Shown: positions 18,404 to 26,122 of the stretch, in pieces | How the letters are laid out: each line of letters begins with the position of its first letter | How positions within the stretch are numbered: the first letter of the stretch is position 1 | Origin: an uncultured Methylococcaceae bacterium | GTDB taxonomy: Bacteria; Pseudomonadota; Gammaproteobacteria; Methylococcales; Methylomonadaceae | Assembly: GCA_903938485.1 (NCBI GenBank) | Contig: CAJADF010000133.1 | Coordinates: forward strand, 1 to 59,203 | Length of the DNA: 59,203 bases | Direction of reading: 5' to 3' | Notes under the pieces: generated by a model | The model's database searches: none | What the model was told of the DNA's origin: nothing | What the model saw: only the letters and a program-made list of their open reading frames with translations | Position numbers and translations under genes: made by a program

Positions 18404-20044
18404 ATGTCTGCTGCTGAAGATGCACATGATCACCATGATGATCACCACCACGATCACGGACCTGAAAAAGGTTTGTTAAGATGGATTATTACTACGAATC
18501 ATAAAGACATAGGTACTTTGTACTTATTGTTCGCTTTAACTATGTTTTTTGTGGGTGGCGCTATGGCGATGGTAATTCGAGCTGAATTATTTGAGCCAGG
18601 TTTACAATTTGTAGATCCTGCATTTTTTAACTCAATGACTACAATGCATGCATTAGTTATGGTATTTGGTGCAGTTATGCCCGCTTTTGTTGGATTAGCT
18701 AATTGGCAAATTCCGTTGATGATTGGTGCAACTGATATGGCATTACCTCGCATGAATAACATGAGTTTTTGGATGTTAGTTGCGGGTGTTTTATTGCTAG
18801 CGAGCACTTTATTTATGGAAGGTGGCGCACCTAATGGAGGTTGGACTTTATACCCTCCTTTAGTATTGCAACCCATTACTGTTGGTAAAGCATTACCTTT
18901 CGCTATTTTCTCAGTGCATTTATTGGGTATCTCATCAATCATGGGTGCTATCAATATTATCGCAACTATTTTCAATATGCGCGCCCCCGCTATGAAATTA
19001 ATGGACATGCCATTGTTCGTATGGACTTGGTTGATTACTGCTTTCTTGTTAATTGCTGTTATGCCAGTATTTGCTGGTGCAGTGACTATGTTATTAACGG
19101 ATAAGTTTTTCCATACTAGCTTCTTTAATGCGGCGGGTGGTGGTGATCCAGTATTGTACGAACATATCTTCTGGTTCTTTGGTCACCCAGAAGTATATAT
19201 TATGATTCTGCCTACTTTCGGTGTGGCATCTACAATCATTCCTGTTTTTGCTCGTAAGCCATTATTCGGTTATGCATCGATGGTTTGGGCAACTGCATCT
19301 ATTGCATTTTTGTCATTTATCGTATGGGCGCATCACATGTTTACTGTGGGTATGCCAATTGCGGGTGAGTTGTATTTTATGTACGCAACCATGATTATTG
19401 CGGTACCAACAGGGGTAAAAGTGTTTAACTGGACTGCAACTATGTGGAAAGGAGCAATGACATTTGAAACTCCCATGTTATTTTCAATAGCATTCGTGGT
19501 TTTATTCACTTTGGGTGGCTTTACTGGTTTGATGATGTCAATTGCACCATCTGATTTTCAATACCATGATACCTATTTTATTGTGGCACATTTCCATTAC
19601 ACCTTAGTACCTGCATCTGTGTTCATATTGATGGCTGCGGGTTATTTTTGGTTGCCTAAATGGACTGGCAATATGTATAACGAAAAAATTGGACAGTTAC
19701 ATTTTTGGTTGTCCGTTATTTCTGTAAATATATTATTTTTCCCACAACATTTTTTAGGTTTAGCGGGTATGCCTAGAAGGATTCCAGATTATGCGGTGCA
19801 ATTTGCAGATTGGAATATGATTTCTAGTGTGGGTGGTTTTATATTTGGAGCAAGTCAATTACTTTTTCTTTATATAGTTATTGATACTATTAGAGGCGGA
19901 ACTGGTGAGAAGGTTTCTGATGAAGTATGGGAGGACGCAAGTAAGCATAGCTTAGAGTGGACATTGCCTACTCCGCTTCCTTATCATACTTGGACTACGC
20001 CACCAGCAAGTGTTCCTACTGAACACGTGTTGGATTCACATTAA
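18404..20044 (+). CDS. coxA: Cytochrome c oxidase subunit I
   Basis: This is the catalytic heme-copper subunit (546 residues, about 12 membrane helices). HALVMVFGAVMP holds the low-spin heme ligand region. The CuB/active-site helix reads WFFGHPEVYI (the His-Pro-Glu-Val-Tyr cross-link motif of A-type oxidases), and HDTYFIVAHFHY holds the heme a/a3 ligands. It lies 55 bases after coxB with an AGAGGT ribosome-binding site. The N terminus is unusual: seven histidines occur within residues 8-18, before the first helix. Confidence 0.97.
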   Translation: MSAAEDAHDHHDDHHHDHGPEKGLLRWIITTNHKDIGTLYLLFALTMFFVGGAMAMVIRAELFEPGLQFVDPAFFNSMTTMHALVMVFGAVMPAFVGLANWQIPLMIGATDMALPRMNNMSFWMLVAGVLLLASTLFMEGGAPNGGWTLYPPLVLQPITVGKALPFAIFSVHLLGISSIMGAINIIATIFNMRAPAMKLMDMPLFVWTWLITAFLLIAVMPVFAGAVTMLLTDKFFHTSFFNAAGGGDPVLYEHIFWFFGHPEVYIMILPTFGVASTIIPVFARKPLFGYASMVWATASIAFLSFIVWAHHMFTVGMPIAGELYFMYATMIIAVPTGVKVFNWTATMWKGAMTFETPMLFSIAFVVLFTLGGFTGLMMSIAPSDFQYHDTYFIVAHFHYTLVPASVFILMAAGYFWLPKWTGNMYNEKIGQLHFWLSVISVNILFFPQHFLGLAGMPRRIPDYAVQFADWNMISSVGGFIFGASQLLFLYIVIDTIRGGTGEKVSDEVWEDASKHSLEWTLPTPLPYHTWTTPPASVPTEHVLDSH

Positions 20045-20106
20045 GCTTTAAAAGTCTGTAGCGTAGCAAATAAATAATGTTGCGCTACTTAACTTTGAAT
20101 ATAAAC

Positions 20107-20202
20107 ATGACAATAAAAAATAAGAATATTTTAACAGCGGTTATATTAGGGGCTATCACCTTAGTTTTCTATTTATTTGCTGTCGCACAAGCCGTATCTT
20201 AA
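20107..20202 (+). CDS. 31-residue membrane peptide of the cox locus
   Basis: A short ORF begins MTIKNKNIL and continues with one hydrophobic helix, TAVILGAITLVFYLFAVAQ, ending AVS. Its stop overlaps the ctaG start (TAATG), which indicates coupled translation. One-helix peptides at this position between coxA and ctaG are known in Proteobacteria as cytochrome oxidase small assembly proteins. Family membership is inferred from position, size and topology. Confidence 0.65.
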   Translation: MTIKNKNILTAVILGAITLVFYLFAVAQAVS

Positions 20203-20753
20203 TGACAGATTCTATTAGTAAAAAAAATCTTAAATTAGCTCGAAGCTTATTATTAGTTGCAGTTGCTATGTTTGGTTTTGGTTATGCTTTAGTGCCTATT
20301 TATGATGTGTTATGCGAGTGGAAATGGATAGAGCGTGATAGGCCAGATGATATAAAGAAAGTATCAGAATCCGCTTATAAAGTGGATGTTAATAGGGAAA
20401 TTACTGTGGAGTTCTTAACAGTATTAAATGAATCTACCCCTATGGATTTTCATGCAGAAGTTAAGCAAATAAAAGTGCATCCTGGGGAATACCATACGGT
20501 AAATTTTTATGCTGAGAATAAAACAAATAAAGAAATGAAATCTAGAGCTATCGCTAGTTTTTCACCCGCTCTTATAAGTAAATATTTTGAAAAAATTGAG
20601 TGTTTTTGTTTCTCAGAGCAAACCTTTAAAGCGAGGGAAACTAAAAAAATGCCGATGCGTTTTGTTATTAATCCAGAAATACCTGAGCAATATAAAACTA
20701 TTACACTTTCATACACATTTTTCGATAATACTGAAAGGTCAGTAAATAATTAA
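20202..20753 (+). CDS. ctaG: Cytochrome c oxidase copper assembly protein CtaG/Cox11
   Basis: Cox11 delivers copper to the CuB site of subunit I. The 183-residue protein has one N-terminal transmembrane helix (about residues 11-31), the family segment GYALVPIYDVLCE, and the copper-binding ECFCFSEQ motif (about 136-143). Its C-terminal end matches the periplasmic immunoglobulin-like domain (MPMRFVINPEIP). It lies between coxA and coxC as is standard. Confidence 0.95.
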   Translation: MTDSISKKNLKLARSLLLVAVAMFGFGYALVPIYDVLCEWKWIERDRPDDIKKVSESAYKVDVNREITVEFLTVLNESTPMDFHAEVKQIKVHPGEYHTVNFYAENKTNKEMKSRAIASFSPALISKYFEKIECFCFSEQTFKARETKKMPMRFVINPEIPEQYKTITLSYTFFDNTERSVNN

Positions 20754-20768
20754 AAAAAGGGGAAACTA

Positions 20769-21620
20769 ATGTCTACAAATAGCACCTATTACATACCGCA
20801 TAAAGCGACTTGGCCCGTTATTGGTACGGTTGGGTTGATGATTATGCTTGCGGGATTTGCCAACTTCTTAAACGGATCTTCAATTGGGCAGCCATTGATG
20901 ATAGTTGGTTTATTAACATTTATTACTATGTTGGTCGGATGGTTCAGTTTACAAGCTAAAGAAAGTGAATCGGGCATGTATAATCATGAGGTCGGAATCT
21001 CGTATAGACATGGCATGATGTGGTTTATCTTCTCGGAAATAGTATTCTTTGCTGTGTTTTTTGGAACATTGTGGTACACAAGAAATTTATCGGTACCTTG
21101 GTTAGGTGAAGGGGCAACTAAGGAACTTTTATGGCCTGCTTTTGATGCCACTTGGCCAACAAACGGTCCTGGTAAAGTGGGTGGTGAATTTGAACCCATG
21201 GGTGCATGGGGTTTGCCTTTTTTAAACACTTTACTTTTATTAAGTAGTGGCGTGACTTGTACATGGGCTCATCATGGTTTGCTAGCTAAGAACCGAGGCC
21301 AATTGATTAAAGGTTTAATTGCTACTGTTGCATTGGGTTTTTTGTTTGTATGTTTTCAAGCGATTGAATATCATGAGGCATATACAGAAATGGGCTTAAC
21401 ATTAGGATCGGGTGTTTATGGCTCGACATTCTTTATGTTAACGGGGTTTCATGGCTTCCATGTTTGTGTGGGTGCTATCATTTTAAGTGTTGTATTGTTT
21501 CGTAGTACAAGAGGACATTTTTCCCCAGAGAATCACTTTGCATTTGAAGCTGCAGCATGGTACTGGCATTTTGTGGATGTGGTTTGGTTAGGTTTGTTTA
21601 TTTTTGTTTATTTAATGTAA
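20769..21620 (+). CDS. coxC: Cytochrome c oxidase subunit III
   Basis: This 283-residue membrane protein with seven predicted helices stabilises the subunit I active site. Family motifs include GMMWFIFSEIVFF, LLLSSGVTCTWAHHGL, FMLTGFHGFHVCVG and the closing AAAWYWHFVDVVWLGLFIFVY. It has a good AGGGGA ribosome-binding site and is followed by a hairpin, so it is the last gene of the cox transcript. Confidence 0.97.
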   Translation: MSTNSTYYIPHKATWPVIGTVGLMIMLAGFANFLNGSSIGQPLMIVGLLTFITMLVGWFSLQAKESESGMYNHEVGISYRHGMMWFIFSEIVFFAVFFGTLWYTRNLSVPWLGEGATKELLWPAFDATWPTNGPGKVGGEFEPMGAWGLPFLNTLLLLSSGVTCTWAHHGLLAKNRGQLIKGLIATVALGFLFVCFQAIEYHEAYTEMGLTLGSGVYGSTFFMLTGFHGFHVCVGAIILSVVLFRSTRGHFSPENHFAFEAAAWYWHFVDVVWLGLFIFVYLM

Positions 21621-21639
21621 TATCTGCTACATACTTTAG

Positions 21640-21674
21640 AAAGCGCTGCCTATTTTGGGTGGCGCTTTTTTTTT
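21640..21674 (+). terminator. Terminator after coxC
   Basis: A GC-rich hairpin with arms around AAGCGC and GCGCTT (21640-21650 and 21658-21668, with two weak pairs) is followed by nine T. It ends the coxBA-ctaG-coxC transcript and faces the converging DUF2909 gene. Confidence 0.8.
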
Positions 21675-21698
21675 GTCAGCAAGTTTTTATTGCTTGTT

Positions 21699-21947
21699 TT
21701 ACTCCATTTCTGAAATATGAGGGTTATTCATTTTTACACCAATACCGTGAGGTTTAATGAAGCCTGTAGCAAAAGCAATAAAAATAAATACAAACAAAAT
21801 CAATGAAAGAGTAATACGAAAAGTTAGTGACTTCAGTGTTTTTTGGGATTGCTCTTCAGATTTATGTTTAATTAGATGAAATAAAGCCGAGCCTAGGCTA
21901 ATGATAATTAGTATAAATGCGATTAGAATGATGCTTTGAAGAATCAT
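21699..21947 (-). CDS. Twin transmembrane protein (DUF2909-like)
   Basis: This 82-residue protein has two hydrophobic helices (about 2-24 and 44-66) joined by a basic loop containing HLIKHKSEEQ. It resembles the DUF2909 twin-transmembrane proteins commonly encoded beside cytochrome oxidase genes, here also convergent to coxC. Function is unknown; a role in oxidase assembly is inferred from context. Confidence 0.7.
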   Translation of the reverse strand: MILQSIILIAFILIIISLGSALFHLIKHKSEEQSQKTLKSLTFRITLSLILFVFIFIAFATGFIKPHGIGVKMNNPHISEME

Positions 21948-22053
21948 GATAGTGTTTAATAAAAGATTATAGGTTGATGTATTTTCGTTTATTAATGAAT
22001 TTGTGCCAATAGCTTAACAATAAAAGCGTAAGTATTTATATGATGACCTGCAG

Positions 22054-22767
22054 ATGAACTTTAAGAAAACGCCAACAATTATGTATTTATGTGTATTACC
22101 GATATTAATTTCTTTAGGTTTTTGGCAATTAGATCGAGCTTCAGTGAAGACCTTAATTCTTGAAAAGCGTCAGTCAGGCTTAGCTACTTCAGAAATAGTA
22201 TCGTTATCAAAAAGTACTGAAAACAACCTAGATTTACTGAAATATAAAAAAGTTAAGTTGCAAGGGCGTTATGATAAAGAACATCAATTTCTGATTGATA
22301 ATCAGATAAATGCCGGTAAAGTTGGTTATTTAGTATTAACACCTTTTATACTGTTTGATGGCCCTCAAGCAGTATTAGTAAATAGAGGTTGGGTTCCGCT
22401 TAATACAAATAGAAATCTCTTGCCGGAAATAAAAATACAATCCGATCCTGACGAGCTTACTGGGAGAGTAAATAGTTTTCCAAGTGTTGGAATTAAATTG
22501 GATGGAGCAGAAATACCAAGTTCTAATTGGCCGTCAATTGTTCAAGTAGTTGATACACCTGTTTTAGAAAATATACTGGGCTATACTCTTTTTAGTTTTC
22601 AAGTTGAATTGGATAAAGATTTGCCAGAAGGTTTTAAGCGCGATTGGCAGGTAAGTTCGATTATGTTGCCTGAACAGCACATAGCATATGCTGTTCAGTG
22701 GTTTGCTTTAGCTCTGACATTAACAGTGTTGTTTTTTTGGTATAGTAAGAAGAATAAAGATGATTGA
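22054..22767 (+). CDS. SURF1 family cytochrome oxidase assembly protein
   Basis: SURF1 proteins help insert heme A into subunit I. The 237-residue protein has the expected topology: one helix at each end (about 7-22 and 212-232) and a periplasmic domain between them. Family motifs are GFWQLDRA near the N terminus, LVNRGWVP in the middle and YAVQWFALALTL at the end. It overlaps the next gene by eight bases. It is transcribed divergently from the DUF2909 gene, so a promoter should lie in 21948-22053. Confidence 0.92.
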   Translation: MNFKKTPTIMYLCVLPILISLGFWQLDRASVKTLILEKRQSGLATSEIVSLSKSTENNLDLLKYKKVKLQGRYDKEHQFLIDNQINAGKVGYLVLTPFILFDGPQAVLVNRGWVPLNTNRNLLPEIKIQSDPDELTGRVNSFPSVGIKLDGAEIPSSNWPSIVQVVDTPVLENILGYTLFSFQVELDKDLPEGFKRDWQVSSIMLPEQHIAYAVQWFALALTLTVLFFWYSKKNKDD

Positions 22768-23497
22768 ACAACAGAAAAAAAATCAAATATTAATAGTCGC
22801 TATTTTTTCATTAACTATTATTCCGTTTTTAATCGCGTGGGGATTAAAAGAAAATCCTAATTTAGTTAAAGGAACTACAAATAGAGGTCAATTAGTAACA
22901 CCTCCAATTACAATAGCAGAGCAAGATATCACAGGGTTCGATGCTTTTTCGGTTAATAATCTAAAAGAATTACACGGGCATTGGTTGATTGTTAATGTTA
23001 TTCCAAATGATGGCTGTAATAAGGTGTGTCTAGAAGCCTTGTTAAAGACTAAGCAATTGCGATTGATGTTGAATAAAGAATTACCTCGTACTAGACGCGT
23101 AGCAATTTTATATCAAAATCCGAGTGAAGTTGTTGCGGCGGAATGGTGGTTAAAAGACACCTTGTTATGGCGTTTAAATCTACTTGAAGATAAAGACAGT
23201 CATGATCTTTATGCAAATTTATTGCATCAAGAAAATAAACTGGAAACTTCATTGGTTGATAAACTGATACAAAATGAGAATAAAGAATTAGCACTTAATT
23301 CTGATTTAATAAGAATTAAATTGAGTGCTGAAGTATTAAAAAAAATAGCAGTGATCAGTAATCAACCTGTCCAAGACGGAATACTTTTTTTAATTGATCC
23401 ATTAGGCAACTTAATGATGCAATATGATTCAGGATTTGATACCTATAAGGTAAAAGACGATCTAATGCATTTACTTAGAATTTCACAAATTGGCTAG
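22760..23497 (+). CDS. Oxidase-associated membrane protein with a CxxxC motif
   Basis: This 245-residue protein has one N-terminal transmembrane helix (about 10-26) and a periplasmic domain that looks thioredoxin/Sco-like: HGHWLIVNVIPNDGCNKVC places a CxxxC motif after a beta strand, and GILFLIDPLGNLMMQY resembles the C-terminal part of Sco proteins. The third copper ligand (histidine) of true Sco proteins was not found. Genes of this type are usual between SURF1 and ctaA. A redox or copper role in CuA maturation is inferred. Confidence 0.7.
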   Translation: MIEQQKKNQILIVAIFSLTIIPFLIAWGLKENPNLVKGTTNRGQLVTPPITIAEQDITGFDAFSVNNLKELHGHWLIVNVIPNDGCNKVCLEALLKTKQLRLMLNKELPRTRRVAILYQNPSEVVAAEWWLKDTLLWRLNLLEDKDSHDLYANLLHQENKLETSLVDKLIQNENKELALNSDLIRIKLSAEVLKKIAVISNQPVQDGILFLIDPLGNLMMQYDSGFDTYKVKDDLMHLLRISQIG

Positions 23498-23507
23498 CGA
23501 GTAGAGG

Positions 23508-25457
23508 ATGTTTAGAAAATTTACAATGTTCAGTGTTGTTTTAACAGGAATCATCTTGGTATTGGGATCTCTTGTTAGGATAGGTGATATATATTCCGGT
23601 GTTATTGACCCCGGTTTAATTGAAGTAATAAAAACACAAGGACACAACTACTTAACTACTTCTTTGGTATTAACTGTTTTATATTTAAACGTAGCCACTT
23701 GGTTGCAGAAACCAGTTAAATTTAAACTTGTTATTATTAGTCTTTTACTACTGGTATTAGTTTCAATTCAAACGACATTAGCTTATTTTGCTATTGCCCT
23801 TATTAATTACCCAATAGTTATCGTTATACATGTTCTACTGGGGTTATTTACATTTTGGTTGCTATATTATTTATATTTGCATTCAGATCCTCAATTTAAT
23901 GACTTAGCTGTAAATAAAAAACCACTATCTAGGCTGGTTTTAGGACTACATTTCATTGCATTTATTTCATTGCTAGTACAAATAACTTTGGGTATTTGGG
24001 TTGGTGCTAATCATGCAGGTATCGCTTGTGTTGGTTTTCCACAATGTAATGGTCAATGGTTACCACATGCGGATTTTGCAAGTGCAATTGATCTATTTAG
24101 AGGCTTAATCACACAATACAATGGTGTCATCTCCTATGATGCCCAAGTTGCAGTGAACTATTTGCATCGTGTTATAGCTTTAATCGTATTCATCGTAATT
24201 AGTGTTGTGATGTTTATTGCGACATCAATCCATTCATCTAAGTCAGTTAAAACTGCTGGTATAGTTTTAGGAAGCTTATTATTTGTATTGTATGGATTAG
24301 AAATAGTTGCTCTTAAGTTTAATTTGCCTTTATGGATAGGTGTTTTGCATCACGCTTTGGCTGCAGTATTAATGTTGCCATTGATAGCGATTAGTTTTTA
24401 TAGTCGTTACAGCGTTGACTCATTGTCTCAAATAGAGGTTGTAAATAAACCAATATTAGACACGGGTATATCTAAAGAAGTTAAAGATTTAGCCTCTTCA
24501 ACTGATAAAGTCGACGTATATGAAGAGCCTTTGCCAGAGTCTTTATATGTAAGGCTTAAATCACAGTTAAAAAGAACTAGAACTGGATTAAGCGGCATTT
24601 TGTCAGGTTTGCCGTTGGGCCAAAAAGAAATTAATGCGGAATTAATCGAAGATATAGAAGCTAATCTGTTGATGGCTGATGTGGGTATCGATGCGACTAC
24701 AGAGATTATTAGACATTTAACAAGTAACCTTGAGAGACATGAGCTAAAAGATAGTGAGGCTTTATCGGCAGCATTAAAAGTAGAGTTATTCAGAATACTT
24801 AAACCGTGTAGTCAACCATTACAAATACCCAAACAAAGCGCACCATTTGTAATATTAGTGGTTGGGGTTAATGGTGCGGGTAAGACGACAACGATTGGGA
24901 AATTAGCAAAACGCTTACAAGCCCAGGGGCATAGTGTGATGCTTGCGGCGGGTGATACATTCCGAGCCGCTGCGGTAGAGCAATTACAGGTGTGGGGTGA
25001 GCGTAATAATATTCCTGTTGTAGCGCAGCATACGGGTGCTGACTCGGCTTCTGTTATATATGATGGTTTACAATCAGCTAAAGCAAAAGGAATTGATGTT
25101 TTAATTGCAGATACAGCTGGACGTTTACATACGAAATCAAATCTAATGGAGGAATTAAAGAAAATTAAAAGAATAATGGGGAAATTAGATGAGTCTGCTC
25201 CTCATGAGGTTCTATTGGTTTTAGATGCAGGTACTGGGCAAAATGCGCTGTCGCAGGCTAAGTTGTTTAACGAAGCCGTCTCATTAACAGGTTTAGTGCT
25301 TACAAAATTGGATGGAACTGCAAAGGGTGGGGTGATATTTGCTTTGGCTAAGCATACTGCGACTCCCATTCGTTTTATAGGTATAGGTGAAGGTATTGAT
25401 GATTTGCAGGATTTTGATGCCGAATTATTTGTAGAAGCCTTATTTGTGCAAGATTAA
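23508..25457 (+). CDS. Fusion protein: heme A synthase-like membrane domain + FtsY SRP receptor
   Basis: One uninterrupted 649-residue frame joins two normally separate proteins. Residues 1-300 form a CtaA/COX15-like domain of eight hydrophobic helices. Histidines at about 46, 108, 220 and 281/282 match the four heme-ligand positions, and the second half keeps the cysteine pair (ACVGFPQCNGQW) and NYLHR. The first half is degenerate: ExxHR reads TQGHN and the first cysteine pair is missing. A linker (about 301-341) leads into a complete FtsY NG domain: P-loop GVNGAGKTTT (453-462), DTFRAAAVEQL, DTAGRLHTK and TKLDGTAKGG. The usual acidic A domain is absent. An even number of helices places the GTPase in the cytoplasm. 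ftsE follows five bases later, as in ftsYEX. Confidence 0.92.
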   Translation: MFRKFTMFSVVLTGIILVLGSLVRIGDIYSGVIDPGLIEVIKTQGHNYLTTSLVLTVLYLNVATWLQKPVKFKLVIISLLLLVLVSIQTTLAYFAIALINYPIVIVIHVLLGLFTFWLLYYLYLHSDPQFNDLAVNKKPLSRLVLGLHFIAFISLLVQITLGIWVGANHAGIACVGFPQCNGQWLPHADFASAIDLFRGLITQYNGVISYDAQVAVNYLHRVIALIVFIVISVVMFIATSIHSSKSVKTAGIVLGSLLFVLYGLEIVALKFNLPLWIGVLHHALAAVLMLPLIAISFYSRYSVDSLSQIEVVNKPILDTGISKEVKDLASSTDKVDVYEEPLPESLYVRLKSQLKRTRTGLSGILSGLPLGQKEINAELIEDIEANLLMADVGIDATTEIIRHLTSNLERHELKDSEALSAALKVELFRILKPCSQPLQIPKQSAPFVILVVGVNGAGKTTTIGKLAKRLQAQGHSVMLAAGDTFRAAAVEQLQVWGERNNIPVVAQHTGADSASVIYDGLQSAKAKGIDVLIADTAGRLHTKSNLMEELKKIKRIMGKLDESAPHEVLLVLDAGTGQNALSQAKLFNEAVSLTGLVLTKLDGTAKGGVIFALAKHTATPIRFIGIGEGIDDLQDFDAELFVEALFVQD

Positions 25458-25462
25458 TTAAG

Positions 25463-26119
25463 ATGATTCATTTTCTTAATGTAATTAAGCGTTACGAAGA
25501 GACAGGTGATGTGCTTCGTAACATCAGTTTTAATCTCGAACGGGGTGAAATGGCTTTTCTTACCGGGCATTCAGGTGCTGGTAAAAGCACTCTATTAAGA
25601 TTAATTGCGGTTATGGAGCGTTGTACTCGTGGTCAAATTATTGTTGATGGACATGATTTAAATCTGGTAAGAGAAAGTCAATTGCCATTTATAAGAAGAA
25701 AAATGGGCTTTATCTATCAGGACTATAAGCTACTCAATGATAGAACCGTATTTGATAATGTGGCATTACCGTTAATTATTGCTGGTTTTAGCCATCAAGA
25801 AGTCACCAGGCGTGTCAGAGCTGCATTGGAAAAAGTGAGTTTACAAGGCAAAGAAAAAAAGTACCCATTGGCATTGTCCGGAGGTGAGCAGCAACGAGTC
25901 GGTATTGCGCGTGCTGTGGTTAATAAGCCCCCTATTATTATTGCTGATGAACCTACTGGGAATTTAGATCCAGAGTTATCTGCAGAAATTATGGAATTGT
26001 TTAGACAATTTCAGCAGGTTGGTGTCACGATATTAATCGCAACCCACGATATTTCTTTAATTTCACAATTAAATCAACGTGTCTTAAAGTTAGATCACGG
26101 TCAATTGGTGGTGAATTAA
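25463..26119 (+). CDS. ftsE: Cell division ATP-binding protein FtsE
   Basis: FtsE is the ABC ATPase of the FtsEX complex, which links the Z ring to septal peptidoglycan hydrolase activation. The 218-residue protein has Walker A GHSGAGKSTL (about 36-45), signature LSGGEQQRVGIARA, Walker B IIIADEPTGNLD and the switch histidine in IATHD. It follows the fused FtsY frame by five bases and precedes ftsX by three. Confidence 0.97.
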   Translation: MIHFLNVIKRYEETGDVLRNISFNLERGEMAFLTGHSGAGKSTLLRLIAVMERCTRGQIIVDGHDLNLVRESQLPFIRRKMGFIYQDYKLLNDRTVFDNVALPLIIAGFSHQEVTRRVRAALEKVSLQGKEKKYPLALSGGEQQRVGIARAVVNKPPIIIADEPTGNLDPELSAEIMELFRQFQQVGVTILIATHDISLISQLNQRVLKLDHGQLVVN

Positions 26120-26122
26120 TTT

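Noticed and set aside
18499-19008. 169-codon open frame on the minus strand inside coxA
   Set aside because: It is a shadow of the conserved subunit I helices, with composition typical of antisense reading.
24410-24540. Possibility that CtaA and FtsY are two genes with a hidden stop between them
   Set aside because: I read the codons through the junction: no stop occurs and no ATG or GTG with a ribosome-binding site lies between the last helix and the FtsY N domain; only weak TTG options exist.
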